In this document: piece by piece, positions 26,158 through 35,473 of the stretch
Layout: each line of letters begins with the position of its first letter
Numbering within the stretch: position 1 is the stretch's first letter
Assembly: GCF_001942345.1 (NCBI RefSeq)
Contig: NZ_MKKI01000042.1
Location: forward strand, 186,001-250,000
Direction: 5' to 3'
Length of the DNA: 64,000 bases
From: Corynebacterium sp. CNJ-954
GTDB taxonomy: Bacteria; Actinomycetota; Actinomycetes; Mycobacteriales; Mycobacteriaceae
Position numbers and translations under genes: made by a program
Notes under the pieces: generated by a model
Database searches by the model: none
What the model was told of the DNA's origin: nothing
The model's input: the letters and a program-made list of their open reading frames with translations, nothing else

Positions 26158-26197
26158 AACGGCAGTGCCCCACGAACTAACGTGGGGCACTGCCGTT
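26158..26197 (-). terminator. Strong terminator downstream of csoR
   Basis: A 17-bp perfect stem (AACGGCAGTGCCCCACG with CGTGGGGCACTGCCGTT) around AACTAA; on the minus strand it is followed by TTCTG. It ends the leftward csoR transcript, and being symmetrical it may also stop read-through from the element. Confidence 0.85.
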
Positions 26198-26240
26198 GGC
26201 CCACGGGAGCCGCCAGCGCAGGACGCGCCTTCGCTCCGCC

Positions 26241-26612
26241 CTACTTCAGCAACCGGCCGACCGCGGCCGAGACCTCATCGAGCTTCTCCATGGCCTCGTC
26301 CTCCCCCTGCTGCGCCGCGTGCAACACACAGTGCTGCATGTGGTCGTCCAGGAGCGCGAGTGCGACACCCTTGAGCGCGGACTGAACCGCGGACACCTGG
26401 GTGAGCACGTCGATACAGTAGGTGTCCTCGTCAACCATGCGGTGCAGACCGCGGACCTGCCCCTCAATGCGCTTCAGGCGGGCGAGGTAGCGCTTCTTGT
26501 CCGCACTGTAGCCGTGGGTCGCATCGCCGTCACCGGACGTCCCCGCATGCGCGTCGCAGCCGCAACCAGTTGCGTCCGTCGACACGTCCTCGGCGAGTAG
26601 ATTCTCGGGCAC
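26241..26612 (-). CDS. csoR: CsoR-family metal- or sulfur-sensing repressor
   Basis: 123 residues from GTG 26612, placed after GAAGGAGAGAAC; an earlier in-frame GTG lacks a ribosome site. The family fold (KKRYLARLKRIEGQVRGLHRMVDEDTYC ... LLDDHMQHCVLHA) has C66, H91 and C95, the Cys-His-Cys set with CsoR spacing for Cu(I), not the FrmR set. The N-terminal 35 residues are unusual, with CGCDAH and histidines that could also bind metal. The gene follows the mycothiol formaldehyde-detoxification pair in the same direction, 60 bases away, with its own operator. Copper is the likely inducer; no copper exporter or chaperone is adjacent. Confidence 0.88.
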   Translation of the reverse strand: MPENLLAEDVSTDATGCGCDAHAGTSGDGDATHGYSADKKRYLARLKRIEGQVRGLHRMVDEDTYCIDVLTQVSAVQSALKGVALALLDDHMQHCVLHAAQQGEDEAMEKLDEVSAAVGRLLK

Positions 26613-26652
26613 GTTCTCTCCTTCGTTCAGCCCCACTCAGTGGAGCACACTG

Positions 26653-26667
26653 TACCCCTCCAGGGTA
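26653..26667. promoter_or_regulatory. CsoR-type operator with overlapping -10
   Basis: TACCC-N5-GGGTA in the gap before csoR. On the minus strand TACAGT, a good -10 hexamer, adjoins it directly. This is the usual form of CsoR operators and implies self-repression, relieved by copper. Confidence 0.65.
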
Positions 26668-26673
26668 TGGCGA

Positions 26674-27336
26674 TCAATAGCCTCGGGCGATCCACTCCTC
26701 CAAATGAGGAGCCTCATCACCAATCAACGTCGCATCACCATGACCCGTATACACCTCCGTCTCCCCCGGCAACACCAACACCTTCGACCGCAACGACTCA
26801 ATAATCGTATCGAAATCACTGAACGACCGACCCGTCGCACCCGGACCACCGGCAAACATCGTGTCCCCACTAAGCAACACCTTCGCCTCCGGCAGATACA
26901 GACAACACGACCCCGGCGAATGCCCCGGCGTATTGATCACCCGCACCCTAGTCCCGGCAACATCAAACACCTGCCCATCCGCCAGATCCTCATGCCCCAC
27001 ACCAGGATGGGTCTGATTCCACAACATCTGATCACCCGGATGCACATGAATCTGCGTGTCCAACCGCTCCGCCAACTCCGGGGCCACAGTGATGTGATCA
27101 TTATGCGCGTGCGTACAGATCACACCGCGCACCGACCTGTCCCCCACCGCCGACACGATCGCATCGGCGTCATGCGCGGCGTCGACGACAACCACCTCGT
27201 CATCATCACCGATCACCCAGATATTGTTGTCGACCTCCCACTGACCACCATCCAAGGCAAACACCCCGTGGGTCACCACCCGGTCGATACGCAGACCACT
27301 GGCCGCAGCCCCTGCCGTCATCTCCGACCCACTCAC
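26674..27336 (-). CDS. Metallo-beta-lactamase-fold hydrolase (S-formylmycothiol hydrolase candidate)
   Basis: 220 residues. The zinc-binding motif is CTHAHNDH (HxHxDH), with further ligands in [22 protein letters not shown] and a final GHGDATLI: a glyoxalase II-type hydrolase. Its GTG start overlaps the stop of the mycothiol-dependent formaldehyde dehydrogenase gene (GTGA), so the two are translated together. In actinobacteria this pair is conserved (fadH/mscR with a downstream hydrolase), and hydrolysis of S-formylmycothiol to formate and mycothiol is the expected step. Cytoplasmic. Confidence 0.85.
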   Translation of the reverse strand: MSGSEMTAGAAASGLRIDRVVTHGVFALDGGQWEVDNNIWVIGDDDEVVVVDAAHDADAIVSAVGDRSVRGVICTHAHNDHITVAPELAERLDTQIHVHPGDQMLWNQTHPGVGHEDLADGQVFDVAGTRVRVINTPGHSPGSCCLYLPEAKVLLSGDTMFAGGPGATGRSFSDFDTIIESLRSKVLVLPGETEVYTGHGDATLIGDEAPHLEEWIARGY

Positions 27337-28449
27337 AGCTCCACCACCGACCGCAGCACCGACCCCTGCTTCATCTTCGCAAACGCCGACTCCACCGCAT
27401 CAATACCGACCCGCTCATCAACAAACTCACCCAACGGGAACCTACCCTGTAGATACAACTCGGTGTACATCGGGAAATCCCGCTCCGGCAGACAGTCGCC
27501 GTACCACGACGACTTCACCGCACCACCACGGGAGAAGACGTCCACAAACGGCAACTGAACGGTCATCTCCGGGTCGCACCCCCACCAACACCACCCGCCC
27601 GGCCAGATCACGCATGTAGAACGCCTGAGTGAACGTCGCCGGCAACCCGACGGCATCCACGACGACATCAGCACCGACACCACCGAGGATCTCGTGGACA
27701 GCCTGCACCACCGGCTGATCCTCACCAGTGGCAGCCGCATCCCCGCCGAGTGACCCCGGGTTCACCGTGTGCGTCGCACCGAAGTCACGTGCCCGCTCAA
27801 GCTTGGCATCCGACAGGTCCACCGCGATGACCGTGGTCGCCCCCGCCAACTTCGCCCCAGCGATCGCCGCCATACCAACCCCACCACAGCCGATCACCGC
27901 CACAGTCTCACCACGGGCAACCTCACCGGTGTTCACCGCAGCACCCAGACCAGCCATCACCCCACACCCCAACAACCCCACCGCCGAAGGATCAGCATCC
28001 GGATTCACCTTCGTGCACTGACCCTCATGCACCAACGTCTTCTCCACAAACGCGCCGATACCCAACGCAGCCTCCAACTCCGTACCATCGGCCAGGGTCA
28101 TCTTCTGCGAGGCATTAAACGTGTCGAAGCAGTACTTCGGCTCACCCTTCTTACACGCCCGGCACTGCCCACACACCGCACGCCAGTTCAACACCACGAA
28201 GTCACCCACAGCAACATGGGTGACCCGCTCACCGACCGACTCCACCACCCCAGCAGCCTCATGGCCCAGCAGAAACGGGTAATCATCACTGATACCACCA
28301 TCACGGTAGGCCAGATCAGTGTGGCACACCCCGCACGACTGGATCTTCACCACCACATCATTGGCCCCCGGATCCGGCACCACGATATCGGTCAACTCGA
28401 CCTCGGCACCTCTACCCCGGGCGATAACACCCTTCACCGTCGTACTCAT
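27333..28449 (-). CDS. fadH: S-(hydroxymethyl)mycothiol dehydrogenase (FadH/MscR), frameshifted near 27573
   Basis: Zinc-dependent class III alcohol dehydrogenase that oxidises the formaldehyde-mycothiol adduct and can reduce S-nitrosomycothiol; about 371 residues if repaired. It starts [22 protein letters not shown], with catalytic zinc CGVCHTD and GHEAAG, structural zinc cluster [15 protein letters not shown] and the NAD motif GCGGVGMAA. The frame breaks after AGRVVLVGV; another frame carries the rest ([47 protein letters not shown]...). Adding two bases, in GGG and in the next G (27571-27576), gives VLVGVPTPEMT, exactly the family text. First gene of the pair; ribosome site GGAAG. Confidence 0.88.
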
Positions 28450-28489
28450 GTGTTGAATCTTCCTCTCCTCGTGCAGACCTTCACTCTTT

Positions 28490-28504
28490 CCGTACAGGAT
28501 ACGG
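28490..28504. promoter_or_regulatory. Inverted repeat over the fadH promoter
   Basis: CCGTA-CAGGA-TACGG, about 41 bases upstream of the fadH start. On the minus strand it contains TATCCT, a plausible -10, so a protein bound here would repress the formaldehyde operon. The regulator is unknown; the site differs from the CsoR operator. Confidence 0.5.
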
Positions 28505-28614
28505 ATGATTTCCGTCGAGCGCGGTCGACTGTCAAGGTAGGCTGGTGCCCAGAGCGAACCCCAGAGTGAGCCAGGCCGACACTCATCTCGTTGAATTCCA
28601 GGAGCGTATTTTTC

Positions 28615-29001
28615 ATGATCCAGCTGGTCATCGGAGCTGCCGCCGGTTACGTTTTCGGCACCAAGGCCGGACGACGCCGGTACGAGCAGATCCGGCGCGG
28701 TTACGAGGCTGCGGTCAACTCCCCTGCCACCCGGCGCGCTGTACAGGCCGGACGTAAGGCCCTGGCTGACCGCCTCGACCCCGACCCACGCATGCGGGAA
28801 CTCCGCGATCTCCGTGGTGCAGAGGACCTTCACGGTGACGCCGTCCTGGAGAATGACGCCGTCGACCACGAAGAGGACATCTACATCGAGGGTGAGCAGG
28901 CGCGCATGCGTGACAGCAAGGGCCGCCGCGTCAGCGACCAGGACGGCGCAGGGGGACCCGTCCAGAAGCGGTTCGACCGGTTTACCCGGCGTCGTCCCTG
29001 A
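28615..29001 (+). CDS. YtxH-like small membrane-associated protein
   Basis: 128 residues starting [52 protein letters not shown]: a short N-terminal hydrophobic segment with a glycine-rich [12 protein letters not shown] motif, as in YtxH-like proteins of actinobacteria, then a long charged cytoplasmic tail. No enzymatic motif. The ATG at 28615 has GGAG about 11 bases upstream; TAGGCT (28536-28541) is a possible -10. It diverges from fadH and converges on dnaG. Function unknown; relatives are stress-linked. Confidence 0.7.
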   Translation: MIQLVIGAAAGYVFGTKAGRRRYEQIRRGYEAAVNSPATRRAVQAGRKALADRLDPDPRMRELRDLRGAEDLHGDAVLENDAVDHEEDIYIEGEQARMRDSKGRRVSDQDGAGGPVQKRFDRFTRRRP

Positions 29002-29013
29002 CCCAGGGGCCAG

Positions 29014-30999
29014 TCAGCCGCGCAGATCGCCGTAGTTCTGCGCCTGTTCCTGCAGGGTGCGACGGTACTTCTCCAGCGCCATGAGGTCAGCGAAAGTGTT
29101 GTTGTACTCCTGTTTCTTACTTCCCCCCTGGTCGGGACGCATACGCTGCATCCGTGACTTCAACTCGGCGATCTCCATCCCGACCCACCGTTCCTCCATC
29201 CGGGCGACCACCGCACCGGCGTAGAACTCCAGTCGGTCTCGCTGACACCGCGGCTCCTCCACCGCCAACTCACTGATCACCGCGCGACACATCACGTCGT
29301 CCGTGGCCGAACTGACGGCGTCCAGCCATGCTGCCCCGGCGGCGTGCCCACCCTCGGAACCGACCGAACCGACGCCGCCCGCTGCCGCGATAGCCGTCGC
29401 CACCGCGACGTAGGTCGGATGTTCGAAGGAGTCAGGCAGAAGACCGTCCGCGTCCGCCCCGACCATCTCCGGCTCCTGCAGCATCAGCTTGAGCACCTCG
29501 CGCGCCGGCTCCAGGTGGACGTCAGCAGGATCAGGACGACTGAGCATCGAGGTGACATTCGACCCCGTGGCGGCACCTGCCTTCTCCGCCTCCGCGGAAC
29601 GCCGCGCCAGCCGTGCCACCCCCTCCTTGAGCTCCGGCCCCTGGCTGCCCCGCCGACCCTTCGCTGCCTCGGCGCGGACCTGACTGACCACCTCGGTGGG
29701 GTCAGGCCAGCTCAACCACCCGGCAGCCTGGCGTGCGTACTCGTCACGCAGGGCGTCGTCCCTGATGCCGGCAAGCACCGGGACGATCCGGCGCATCGCC
29801 TCCACCCGTCCGTCGATGTGGTGGGTGTCGTAACCGCGGAGGACGGTCCGGATCACGAACTCGAACATCGGGATACGGTCGGCCACGATCTCCCGTACCG
29901 CGGCGTCACCCTTTTCCATCCGCACGTCACAGGGGTCCATTCCGTCGGGGGCGACGGAGACGTAACTGCGGCCGGTGAACTTCTGGTCCCCCTCGAAGGC
30001 ACGCAGCGCGGCTTTCTGCCCGGCTTCGTCACCGTCGAAGGTGTAGATGATCTCGCCGCGGAAGAACTGGTCGTCCACCATGAACCGGCGCAGCATCTGC
30101 AGGTGGTCCTCGCCGAAGGCGGTCCCGCAGGCCGCCACAGCGGTCGGCACCCCCGCCGCATGCATCGCCATGACGTCCGTGTAGCCCTCGACCACGACCG
30201 CCTGGTGGTCCGATGCGATGGACTTCTTGGCCAGATCGATCCCGAACAGCACCTTCGACTTCTTGTAGAGCAGTGTCTCGGGGGTGTTCATGTACTTGCC
30301 GAGGTTGTCGTCCTCGAAGAGTTTGCGCGCACCGAACCCGATGACGTCGCCCGCCACGGAACGGATCGGCCACAGGAGACGACGGTGGAACCGGTCGATC
30401 GGCCCCCGGTTGCCCATCCTGCTCAGGCCGGCGTCCTCGAGCTCCTTGAACTCGAAACCACGACGCAGGAGGTGCTTGGTCAGGGTGTCCCACCCGGCGG
30501 GGGCATAACCGCACCCGAACGTGTCGACGATCTCGCCTTCGAACCCCCGGTCACGGAGAAAGGCCCTCGCCGTCTCTGCACCGGCGTCCTCCGGGTCGCG
30601 TAGTCGCTCCATGTAGAACTCGTGTGCTGCCCGGTTCGCCGCCACAAGCCGCTGTCGCGTCCCCGGCTCGACCCGGTTGACTGGTCCGCCGCCCTCGTAG
30701 TTGATACGGAATCCGATACGCTCGGCGCACTGCTCCACCGCCTCCGGGAAACTGACGTGTTCCATCTTCATCAGGAAGCTGAAGACGTCCCCTCCCTCGC
30801 CGGTGGCGAAACAGTGGAAGTAGCCCTTGTTCGGCCGTACGTGGAAGGACGGGGTCTTCTCGTCCTTGAACGGGCTGAGACCTTTCATCGAGTCCACTCC
30901 ACCCGGCGTGAGCTGGACATACTCACCGACCACCTCCTCGATCGGGGTCTGCTCCCTGATCGCGGCGATGTCGGTGTCCGGAATCCGCCCTCGTGCCAT
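29014..30999 (-). CDS. dnaG: DNA primase DnaG with a degenerate zinc-binding motif
   Basis: 661 residues from ATG 30999 (ATG 31008 also possible). It makes RNA primers at the replication fork. The N-terminal domain reads GLSPFKDEKTPSFHV...GYFHCFATGEGGD: the CHC2 zinc ligands Cx2Hx17Cx2C are replaced by S42, K45, C63 and T66, so zinc is unlikely to bind. The TOPRIM core is intact, with VVEGYTDVMAMH and TFDGDEAGQKA, as is the FGARKL basic ridge. The C-terminal helicase-binding region is alpha-helical. It diverges from the ChoD-like gene. In M. tuberculosis and C. glutamicum dnaG lies near dgt, as here. Confidence 0.93.
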   Translation of the reverse strand: MARGRIPDTDIAAIREQTPIEEVVGEYVQLTPGGVDSMKGLSPFKDEKTPSFHVRPNKGYFHCFATGEGGDVFSFLMKMEHVSFPEAVEQCAERIGFRINYEGGGPVNRVEPGTRQRLVAANRAAHEFYMERLRDPEDAGAETARAFLRDRGFEGEIVDTFGCGYAPAGWDTLTKHLLRRGFEFKELEDAGLSRMGNRGPIDRFHRRLLWPIRSVAGDVIGFGARKLFEDDNLGKYMNTPETLLYKKSKVLFGIDLAKKSIASDHQAVVVEGYTDVMAMHAAGVPTAVAACGTAFGEDHLQMLRRFMVDDQFFRGEIIYTFDGDEAGQKAALRAFEGDQKFTGRSYVSVAPDGMDPCDVRMEKGDAAVREIVADRIPMFEFVIRTVLRGYDTHHIDGRVEAMRRIVPVLAGIRDDALRDEYARQAAGWLSWPDPTEVVSQVRAEAAKGRRGSQGPELKEGVARLARRSAEAEKAGAATGSNVTSMLSRPDPADVHLEPAREVLKLMLQEPEMVGADADGLLPDSFEHPTYVAVATAIAAAGGVGSVGSEGGHAAGAAWLDAVSSATDDVMCRAVISELAVEEPRCQRDRLEFYAGAVVARMEERWVGMEIAELKSRMQRMRPDQGGSKKQEYNNTFADLMALEKYRRTLQEQAQNYGDLRG

Positions 31000-31164
31000 G
31001 TCGACCATGATAGCCACCGTCCCGACGAAGTCCCCGATTCGGCTGAACTCGCCGTCACCGCATCCTAGGATGTCTCCTATCTGTTGCAAAACAGTATCGA
31101 CGACTACCGCACGCCGTTCCGGAGTGACTACCGGGCCGCGGCGTGGAGAGAAGAGCAGTGCACC

Positions 31165-32979
31165 ATGAGTAACACCCACTATGACGTTCTGATCGTCGGG
31201 TCCGGGTTCGGCGGATCCGTGACCGCCCTGCGTCTGACCGAGAAGGGCTACAAGGTCGGCATCATCGAGGCTGGACGCCGTTTCGCCGACCATGAATTCG
31301 CCAGGAACAGCTGGCATCTCAAGGAGTTCCTCTGGGCACCGAAGCTCGGCCTCTACGGGATCCAGCGGGTCCACCTGCTGAAGGACGCGATGATCCTCGC
31401 GGGTGCCGGTGTCGGCGGCGGTTCACTGAACTACGCCAACACCCTCTACAAGCCTGGTGAAGACTACTTCCACAGCTCTGCCTGGGACCACATCACCGAC
31501 TGGGAGGACGAGCTCTCCCCCTACTACGACCAGGCCCGGCGGATGCTCGGCGTGGTGACGAATCCGACGGTCACCCCGGCCGACCGCCTGTCGAAGAAGG
31601 TCGCCGACGAGATGGGGGTCGGTGACACATTCCGGATGACCCCGGTCGGGGTCTTCTTCGGCAAGAAGGTCGGCCTGGAGGGCGAGGAAGGTGAAACTGT
31701 CGCAGACCCCTACTTCGGCGGAGTCGGGCCGGACCGTACCGCGTGCACGGAGTGCGGTGAGTGCATGACCGGTTGCCGGCACGGCGCAAAGAACACCCTG
31801 TTGAAGAACTACCTCTATCTCGCTGAACAGGCGGGAGCGACGGTCCACGACAGGTCCACCGTCACCGGCATCACCAAGGTCGGCGCGGACGAGGACACCG
31901 GTTGGACGGTCACCACCGAAACCACCGCACCGTTCTTCGGCAGGAAGAAGCGCCGGACATTCACCAGTGACTACGTGGTCATGGCGGCTGGTACCTGGGG
32001 CACCCAGAACCTGCTGCACCGTGGGAAGGAGGACGGCACCCTGCCCCGGATCTCCGATCATCTCGGACAACTCACCCGGACCAACTCGGAGGCCCTCCTC
32101 GGCGTCGGTTTGGACAAGCCCGACCCCGACCACGACTTCTCCCGTGGTGTGGCGATCACCTCGAGTTACTGGCCTGCCCCGGACACCCACATCGAGCCGG
32201 TACGGTACGGCAAGGGATCCAATGCGATGGGCCTGCTCCAGACACTGGTGACCGACGGCGACACGACGTGGCCACGGTGGGTCGAGTTCCTCCGCCAGCT
32301 GGCGAAGAACCCGTCGGCGGTCAAACTGGTCCTGGACCTGCGAGGTTGGTCGGAGCGGACGATGATCAACCTGGTGATGCAGGCGCGGGACAACTCCCTG
32401 ACGACGAGTCTGAAATCCTTCGGGCCCCTCCGGTTCCTCACCAGCAGGCAGGGGGAGGGAGATCCGAACCCGACCTGGATCCCCGAAGGCAACGACGCCA
32501 CCCGCCGTGGCGCGGCGCACTTCCCCAAGGCAGTCGCCGGTGGCGTGTGGTCAGAGGTCTTCAATATCCCCCTGACCGCGCACTTCCTCGGCGGATGCAC
32601 CATCGCCGACTCACCTGAGCGCGGTGTCGTCGACCCCTACCACCGGGTGTGGGGGTACCCGTCCATGTTCGTCACCGACGGGGCGTCGATCACGGCGAAC
32701 CCGGGGGTCAACCCGTCACTGTCGATCTCGGCGAACGCGGAACGGGCAGCGGCGCTCTGGCCCAACAAGGGCGACAGTGATCCCCGCCCGGCACAGCAGG
32801 AGTCGGTGAAGTCCTACCAGCGGGTCGCACCGGTCCGCCCCGACCACCCTGTCGTCCCGGACAGCGCCCCCGCCGCACTGCGGCTGCCCATCACCCCGGT
32901 GTCCTCCAGCCGGTCGAACGCGGTGCCGAAGATCGAGCCGGAGGCCACTTCCGCGGTGACGCCGGACGTGAACATCTAG
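31165..32979 (+). CDS. GMC-family FAD oxidoreductase, ChoD-like (putative cholesterol oxidase)
   Basis: 604 residues from ATG 31165; the upstream in-frame start lacks support. The FAD-binding motif DVLIVGSGFGGSVTALRL is at residues 6-23, GAGVGGGSLNYAN follows, and the C-terminus has HFLGGCTIADSPERGVVDPYHRVWGYPSMFVTDGASITANPGVNPSLSISANAER, the conserved GMC end. Between them is CTECGECMTGCRHGAKNTL, a cysteine-rich segment typical of the ChoD (Rv3409c) subgroup. These are annotated as cholesterol oxidases, yet the true substrate is usually unproven. No signal peptide; cytoplasmic. It diverges from dnaG across about 165 bases. Confidence 0.85.
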   Translation: MSNTHYDVLIVGSGFGGSVTALRLTEKGYKVGIIEAGRRFADHEFARNSWHLKEFLWAPKLGLYGIQRVHLLKDAMILAGAGVGGGSLNYANTLYKPGEDYFHSSAWDHITDWEDELSPYYDQARRMLGVVTNPTVTPADRLSKKVADEMGVGDTFRMTPVGVFFGKKVGLEGEEGETVADPYFGGVGPDRTACTECGECMTGCRHGAKNTLLKNYLYLAEQAGATVHDRSTVTGITKVGADEDTGWTVTTETTAPFFGRKKRRTFTSDYVVMAAGTWGTQNLLHRGKEDGTLPRISDHLGQLTRTNSEALLGVGLDKPDPDHDFSRGVAITSSYWPAPDTHIEPVRYGKGSNAMGLLQTLVTDGDTTWPRWVEFLRQLAKNPSAVKLVLDLRGWSERTMINLVMQARDNSLTTSLKSFGPLRFLTSRQGEGDPNPTWIPEGNDATRRGAAHFPKAVAGGVWSEVFNIPLTAHFLGGCTIADSPERGVVDPYHRVWGYPSMFVTDGASITANPGVNPSLSISANAERAAALWPNKGDSDPRPAQQESVKSYQRVAPVRPDHPVVPDSAPAALRLPITPVSSSRSNAVPKIEPEATSAVTPDVNI

Positions 32980-33004
32980 GCGGCGTGTGATGTACTGACG
33001 TGCT

Positions 33005-33421
33005 GTGAGCACTCGGAACAACAGACTGGCCGGTGGAGTCGCCGGCGCGGCGATCGTCCTCGTCGCAGGGTACTTCGGGCTCGATGCCGTCACCGGCGAC
33101 GACGAGCCCGGCGCCACCGGAGACACCTGCACCGTCGCGTCGCTCCCGGGGCAGGCGGACGACGTCATCGACTCCATTCTCGGCGACGGTGACTTCGAGC
33201 ATCCTGACCATGACGGTAAACACTTCGGCAACTACGAAGGACGGCTTCCCGAAGAGCCCGGCAGCTACTACCGGGAATACACCGTCTCGACACCGGGGCT
33301 GGACCACCGTGGAGCACGCCGGATCGTCGTCGGCGGCGGAACCGACACCGATCCGGATGTCTGGTACTACACCGCGGACCACTACGAGTCCTTCTGCTCC
33401 ATCCCCGACGCCGAGGACTGA
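33005..33421 (+). CDS. Secreted guanyl-specific ribonuclease (N1/T1, RNase Sa-like)
   Basis: 138 residues. A single hydrophobic helix at 9-27 (AGGVAGAAIVLVAGYFGL) is a signal peptide or anchor. The mature part matches RNase Sa: NYEGRLP, catalytic E91 (YYREYTV), R102 and R106 (HRGARRIVVGGG) and H126 (DHYESF), with C42 and C131 as the likely disulfide. All catalytic residues are present, so an active extracellular ribonuclease that cuts after G is expected. There is no barstar-like inhibitor in the neighbourhood. GTG start at 33005; it converges on dgt. Confidence 0.88.
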   Translation: MSTRNNRLAGGVAGAAIVLVAGYFGLDAVTGDDEPGATGDTCTVASLPGQADDVIDSILGDGDFEHPDHDGKHFGNYEGRLPEEPGSYYREYTVSTPGLDHRGARRIVVGGGTDTDPDVWYYTADHYESFCSIPDAED

Positions 33422-33434
33422 GGAGTCAGCACAG

Positions 33435-34739
33435 TCAACCCCAGGCCGCGCTGATGGCCGAGGCTGAACGGTCCAGTCGTTCGAGACGTGCCTCGGTCAG
33501 CGACGCCACCTGGTCAATGACCACCCGCATCTTCCCGGCATCGGTCGTGGCAGCCTCCCACCACGGTCGGAACAGCAGGTCGAGGCTGCCCGGTGCGCCC
33601 TGGGCGAGATAATTCGTGACGCGGAAGATCCGGTCCCGCTGCCGTTCCTGGTCCGCGAGGTGACGGTGCTCATCCATCACGTAGAGCACGGCCAGTGACT
33701 TCAGCAGCACCACCTCTGCCTTCACCTCTGCGGGAATCACCAGGTCAGCAGCATACCGCCCCAAGGGGACCCGCTGGTCCCCCTCACTGGACGGGTTGAG
33801 ATGCGATTCGCGGGTGGCGGTGACTGACGCGGTGACGAACCGACTGACCAGTTCGCTGGTCAGCCCCTTCAACGCGGCAAGGTCCTGGAGAGTGCCGTGG
33901 AAGTCTGCTGCGCGGGCGACCGGGGGCATCCGCCGGAGCCGGTCCGCGGCGTCGAGCAGTTCCTCCGGGTCGCCGCCGAAGGCGCGGGCGCCCTTCTCCG
34001 CCAGTGTCGCGAGCTCCACGAGGTCCCACAGGACGTTCATGCTGATCCGCCCGGAGACGATGCCGTCCTCGACATCGTGCACCGAATAGGCGACGTCGTC
34101 CGACCAGTCCATGATCTGCGCCTCGAGGCATTTGCGCCCGTCCGGTGCACCGTCCCGTATCCACGACAGGATGTCCAGGTCGTCGGCGTAACAGGAGTAC
34201 TTCGCACGGGCCGTGCCGTCGGGCGCCGTCGGCCCCCACGGGTACTTGCAGGCCGCGTCGAAGGATGCCCGGGTCAGGTTCAGTCCGTAGCTCTGACCGT
34301 CCGGGCCGACAGTCTTCGGTTCGAGCCGCACCAGGATCCGAAGCGTCTGCGCATTCCCTTCGAATCCCCCGCACGACGCTGCTGCTTCGTCCAGGGCGCG
34401 CTCGCCGTTGTGCCCGTACGGCGGGTGCCCGATGTCGTGGGTCAGACCGGCGAGATCGGCGAGGTCGGGGTCCACACCGAGGGTCTTGCCGATGCCTCGG
34501 GAAATCTGTCCGACCTCGAGGGAGTGGGTCAGTCGGGTACGTGGGGTGTCGCCCGAACCAGGTCCGACGACCTGGGTCTTGTCGGCGAGACGGCGCAGTG
34601 CCGCACTGTGGAGCACCCGGGCGCGGTCCCGGTCGAAGTCGTCGCGGGCGTCGGGCACCGCACCGTCGACGCCGAGTGATTTCCCGGGCACGCCGATGAT
34701 GCGCTCCAGGTCGTGGGCGGTGTAGCCGTACCGTTGCAC
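33435..34739 (-). CDS. dgt: Deoxyguanosinetriphosphate triphosphohydrolase (Dgt-like)
   Basis: 434 residues. It belongs to the HD superfamily and splits dNTPs (classically dGTP) to deoxynucleoside and triphosphate. Metal ligands: H in RLTHSLEVGQI, HD in LAGLTHDIGHPPYGHNGE, and the later D in DWSDDVAYSVHDVED. The start is GTG 34739 preceded by AGGAGACAG. YdcF-like gene ends 15 bases upstream, so the two form one transcript led by the YdcF gene. The dgt-dnaG neighbourhood is common in corynebacteria and mycobacteria. Confidence 0.92.
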   Translation of the reverse strand: MQRYGYTAHDLERIIGVPGKSLGVDGAVPDARDDFDRDRARVLHSAALRRLADKTQVVGPGSGDTPRTRLTHSLEVGQISRGIGKTLGVDPDLADLAGLTHDIGHPPYGHNGERALDEAAASCGGFEGNAQTLRILVRLEPKTVGPDGQSYGLNLTRASFDAACKYPWGPTAPDGTARAKYSCYADDLDILSWIRDGAPDGRKCLEAQIMDWSDDVAYSVHDVEDGIVSGRISMNVLWDLVELATLAEKGARAFGGDPEELLDAADRLRRMPPVARAADFHGTLQDLAALKGLTSELVSRFVTASVTATRESHLNPSSEGDQRVPLGRYAADLVIPAEVKAEVVLLKSLAVLYVMDEHRHLADQERQRDRIFRVTNYLAQGAPGSLDLLFRPWWEAATTDAGKMRVVIDQVASLTEARLERLDRSASAISAAWG

Positions 34740-34754
34740 CGTGATCTGTCTCCT

Positions 34755-35423
34755 CTAGCTCTCGTCGACGGTGTAGTCACCGCCGCCTTCCTCGGTCGCA
34801 CGGTAGTACAGCAGGCCGCCGGTCTCATGGATGATGGCGTCCAGTTGTTCCTTCCGACTCGACACCGCCGGCCCCTGCCTCGTCGGCGAAGCGTGGGCAT
34901 CCACGCCCTGGTCGCCGACCATGTTCGTCGCACGTAGAGAATGGTTGGGATCCGTGACGACGAGAACCCGGTCCCAACCGTTGTCTTCAGCCACCGGTGC
35001 AAACGCCTCCGCCGAGCCGAGCGTGTCCATCCCCTCGTTGACCTCCGTGATCGCCTCGTCAGGAACCCCCTTGTCCCGAAGGTATGTCGCACCTGCCTCG
35101 GCCTCCGTGTAAGCGTCTCCCTCGAGCTTTCCACCGATGGTGGTGATGTGTGAGGACACCCCCTCTTCGTAGAGCTCCACGGCATGGTCGAGTCGGGCTG
35201 CGAACCACTGTGACGGCGTGCCGTTGTACTGGGCAGCGCCCAGCACCAGGATGGTGTCTGCGCCGGCGCGGTCGTCCTGGCGGGCGTAGGCCCAGACGTG
35301 CGCCGCAGTGGCGAGGGTGATCACCAGACCGATGACGACGGTGCCGATGATCATGTAGATCAGTCCACGAATACCCGCACCGACCGTACGACCCGCGGTG
35401 CTACCGATGGTTCTGCCGTTCAT
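34755..35423 (-). CDS. YdcF/DUF218-family membrane protein
   Basis: 222 residues from ATG 35423, which follows TAGTCT and seven bases (leaderless). An N-terminal transmembrane helix (about 20-45, GLIYMIIGTVVIGLVITLATAAHVWAYA) anchors an extracellular DUF218 domain: DTILVLGAAQYNGTPSQWFAARLDHAVELY, ITTIGG, TLGSAEAFAPVA, RVLVVTDPNHSLRA. In relatives this fold (YdcF, SanA, ElyC) affects envelope permeability or undecaprenyl-phosphate use, and the exact activity is unknown. Co-transcribed with dgt. Confidence 0.85.
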   Translation of the reverse strand: MNGRTIGSTAGRTVGAGIRGLIYMIIGTVVIGLVITLATAAHVWAYARQDDRAGADTILVLGAAQYNGTPSQWFAARLDHAVELYEEGVSSHITTIGGKLEGDAYTEAEAGATYLRDKGVPDEAITEVNEGMDTLGSAEAFAPVAEDNGWDRVLVVTDPNHSLRATNMVGDQGVDAHASPTRQGPAVSSRKEQLDAIIHETGGLLYYRATEEGGGDYTVDES

Positions 35424-35473
35424 GCGACTAAGACTACGCACCCCAGTTCGTGGATTTCGTTATTGTGGGGTGC

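Noticed and set aside
29344-30603. 419-codon rightward frame opposite dnaG
   Set aside because: Shadow frame, arginine/histidine-rich and without homology; dnaG is intact on the other strand.
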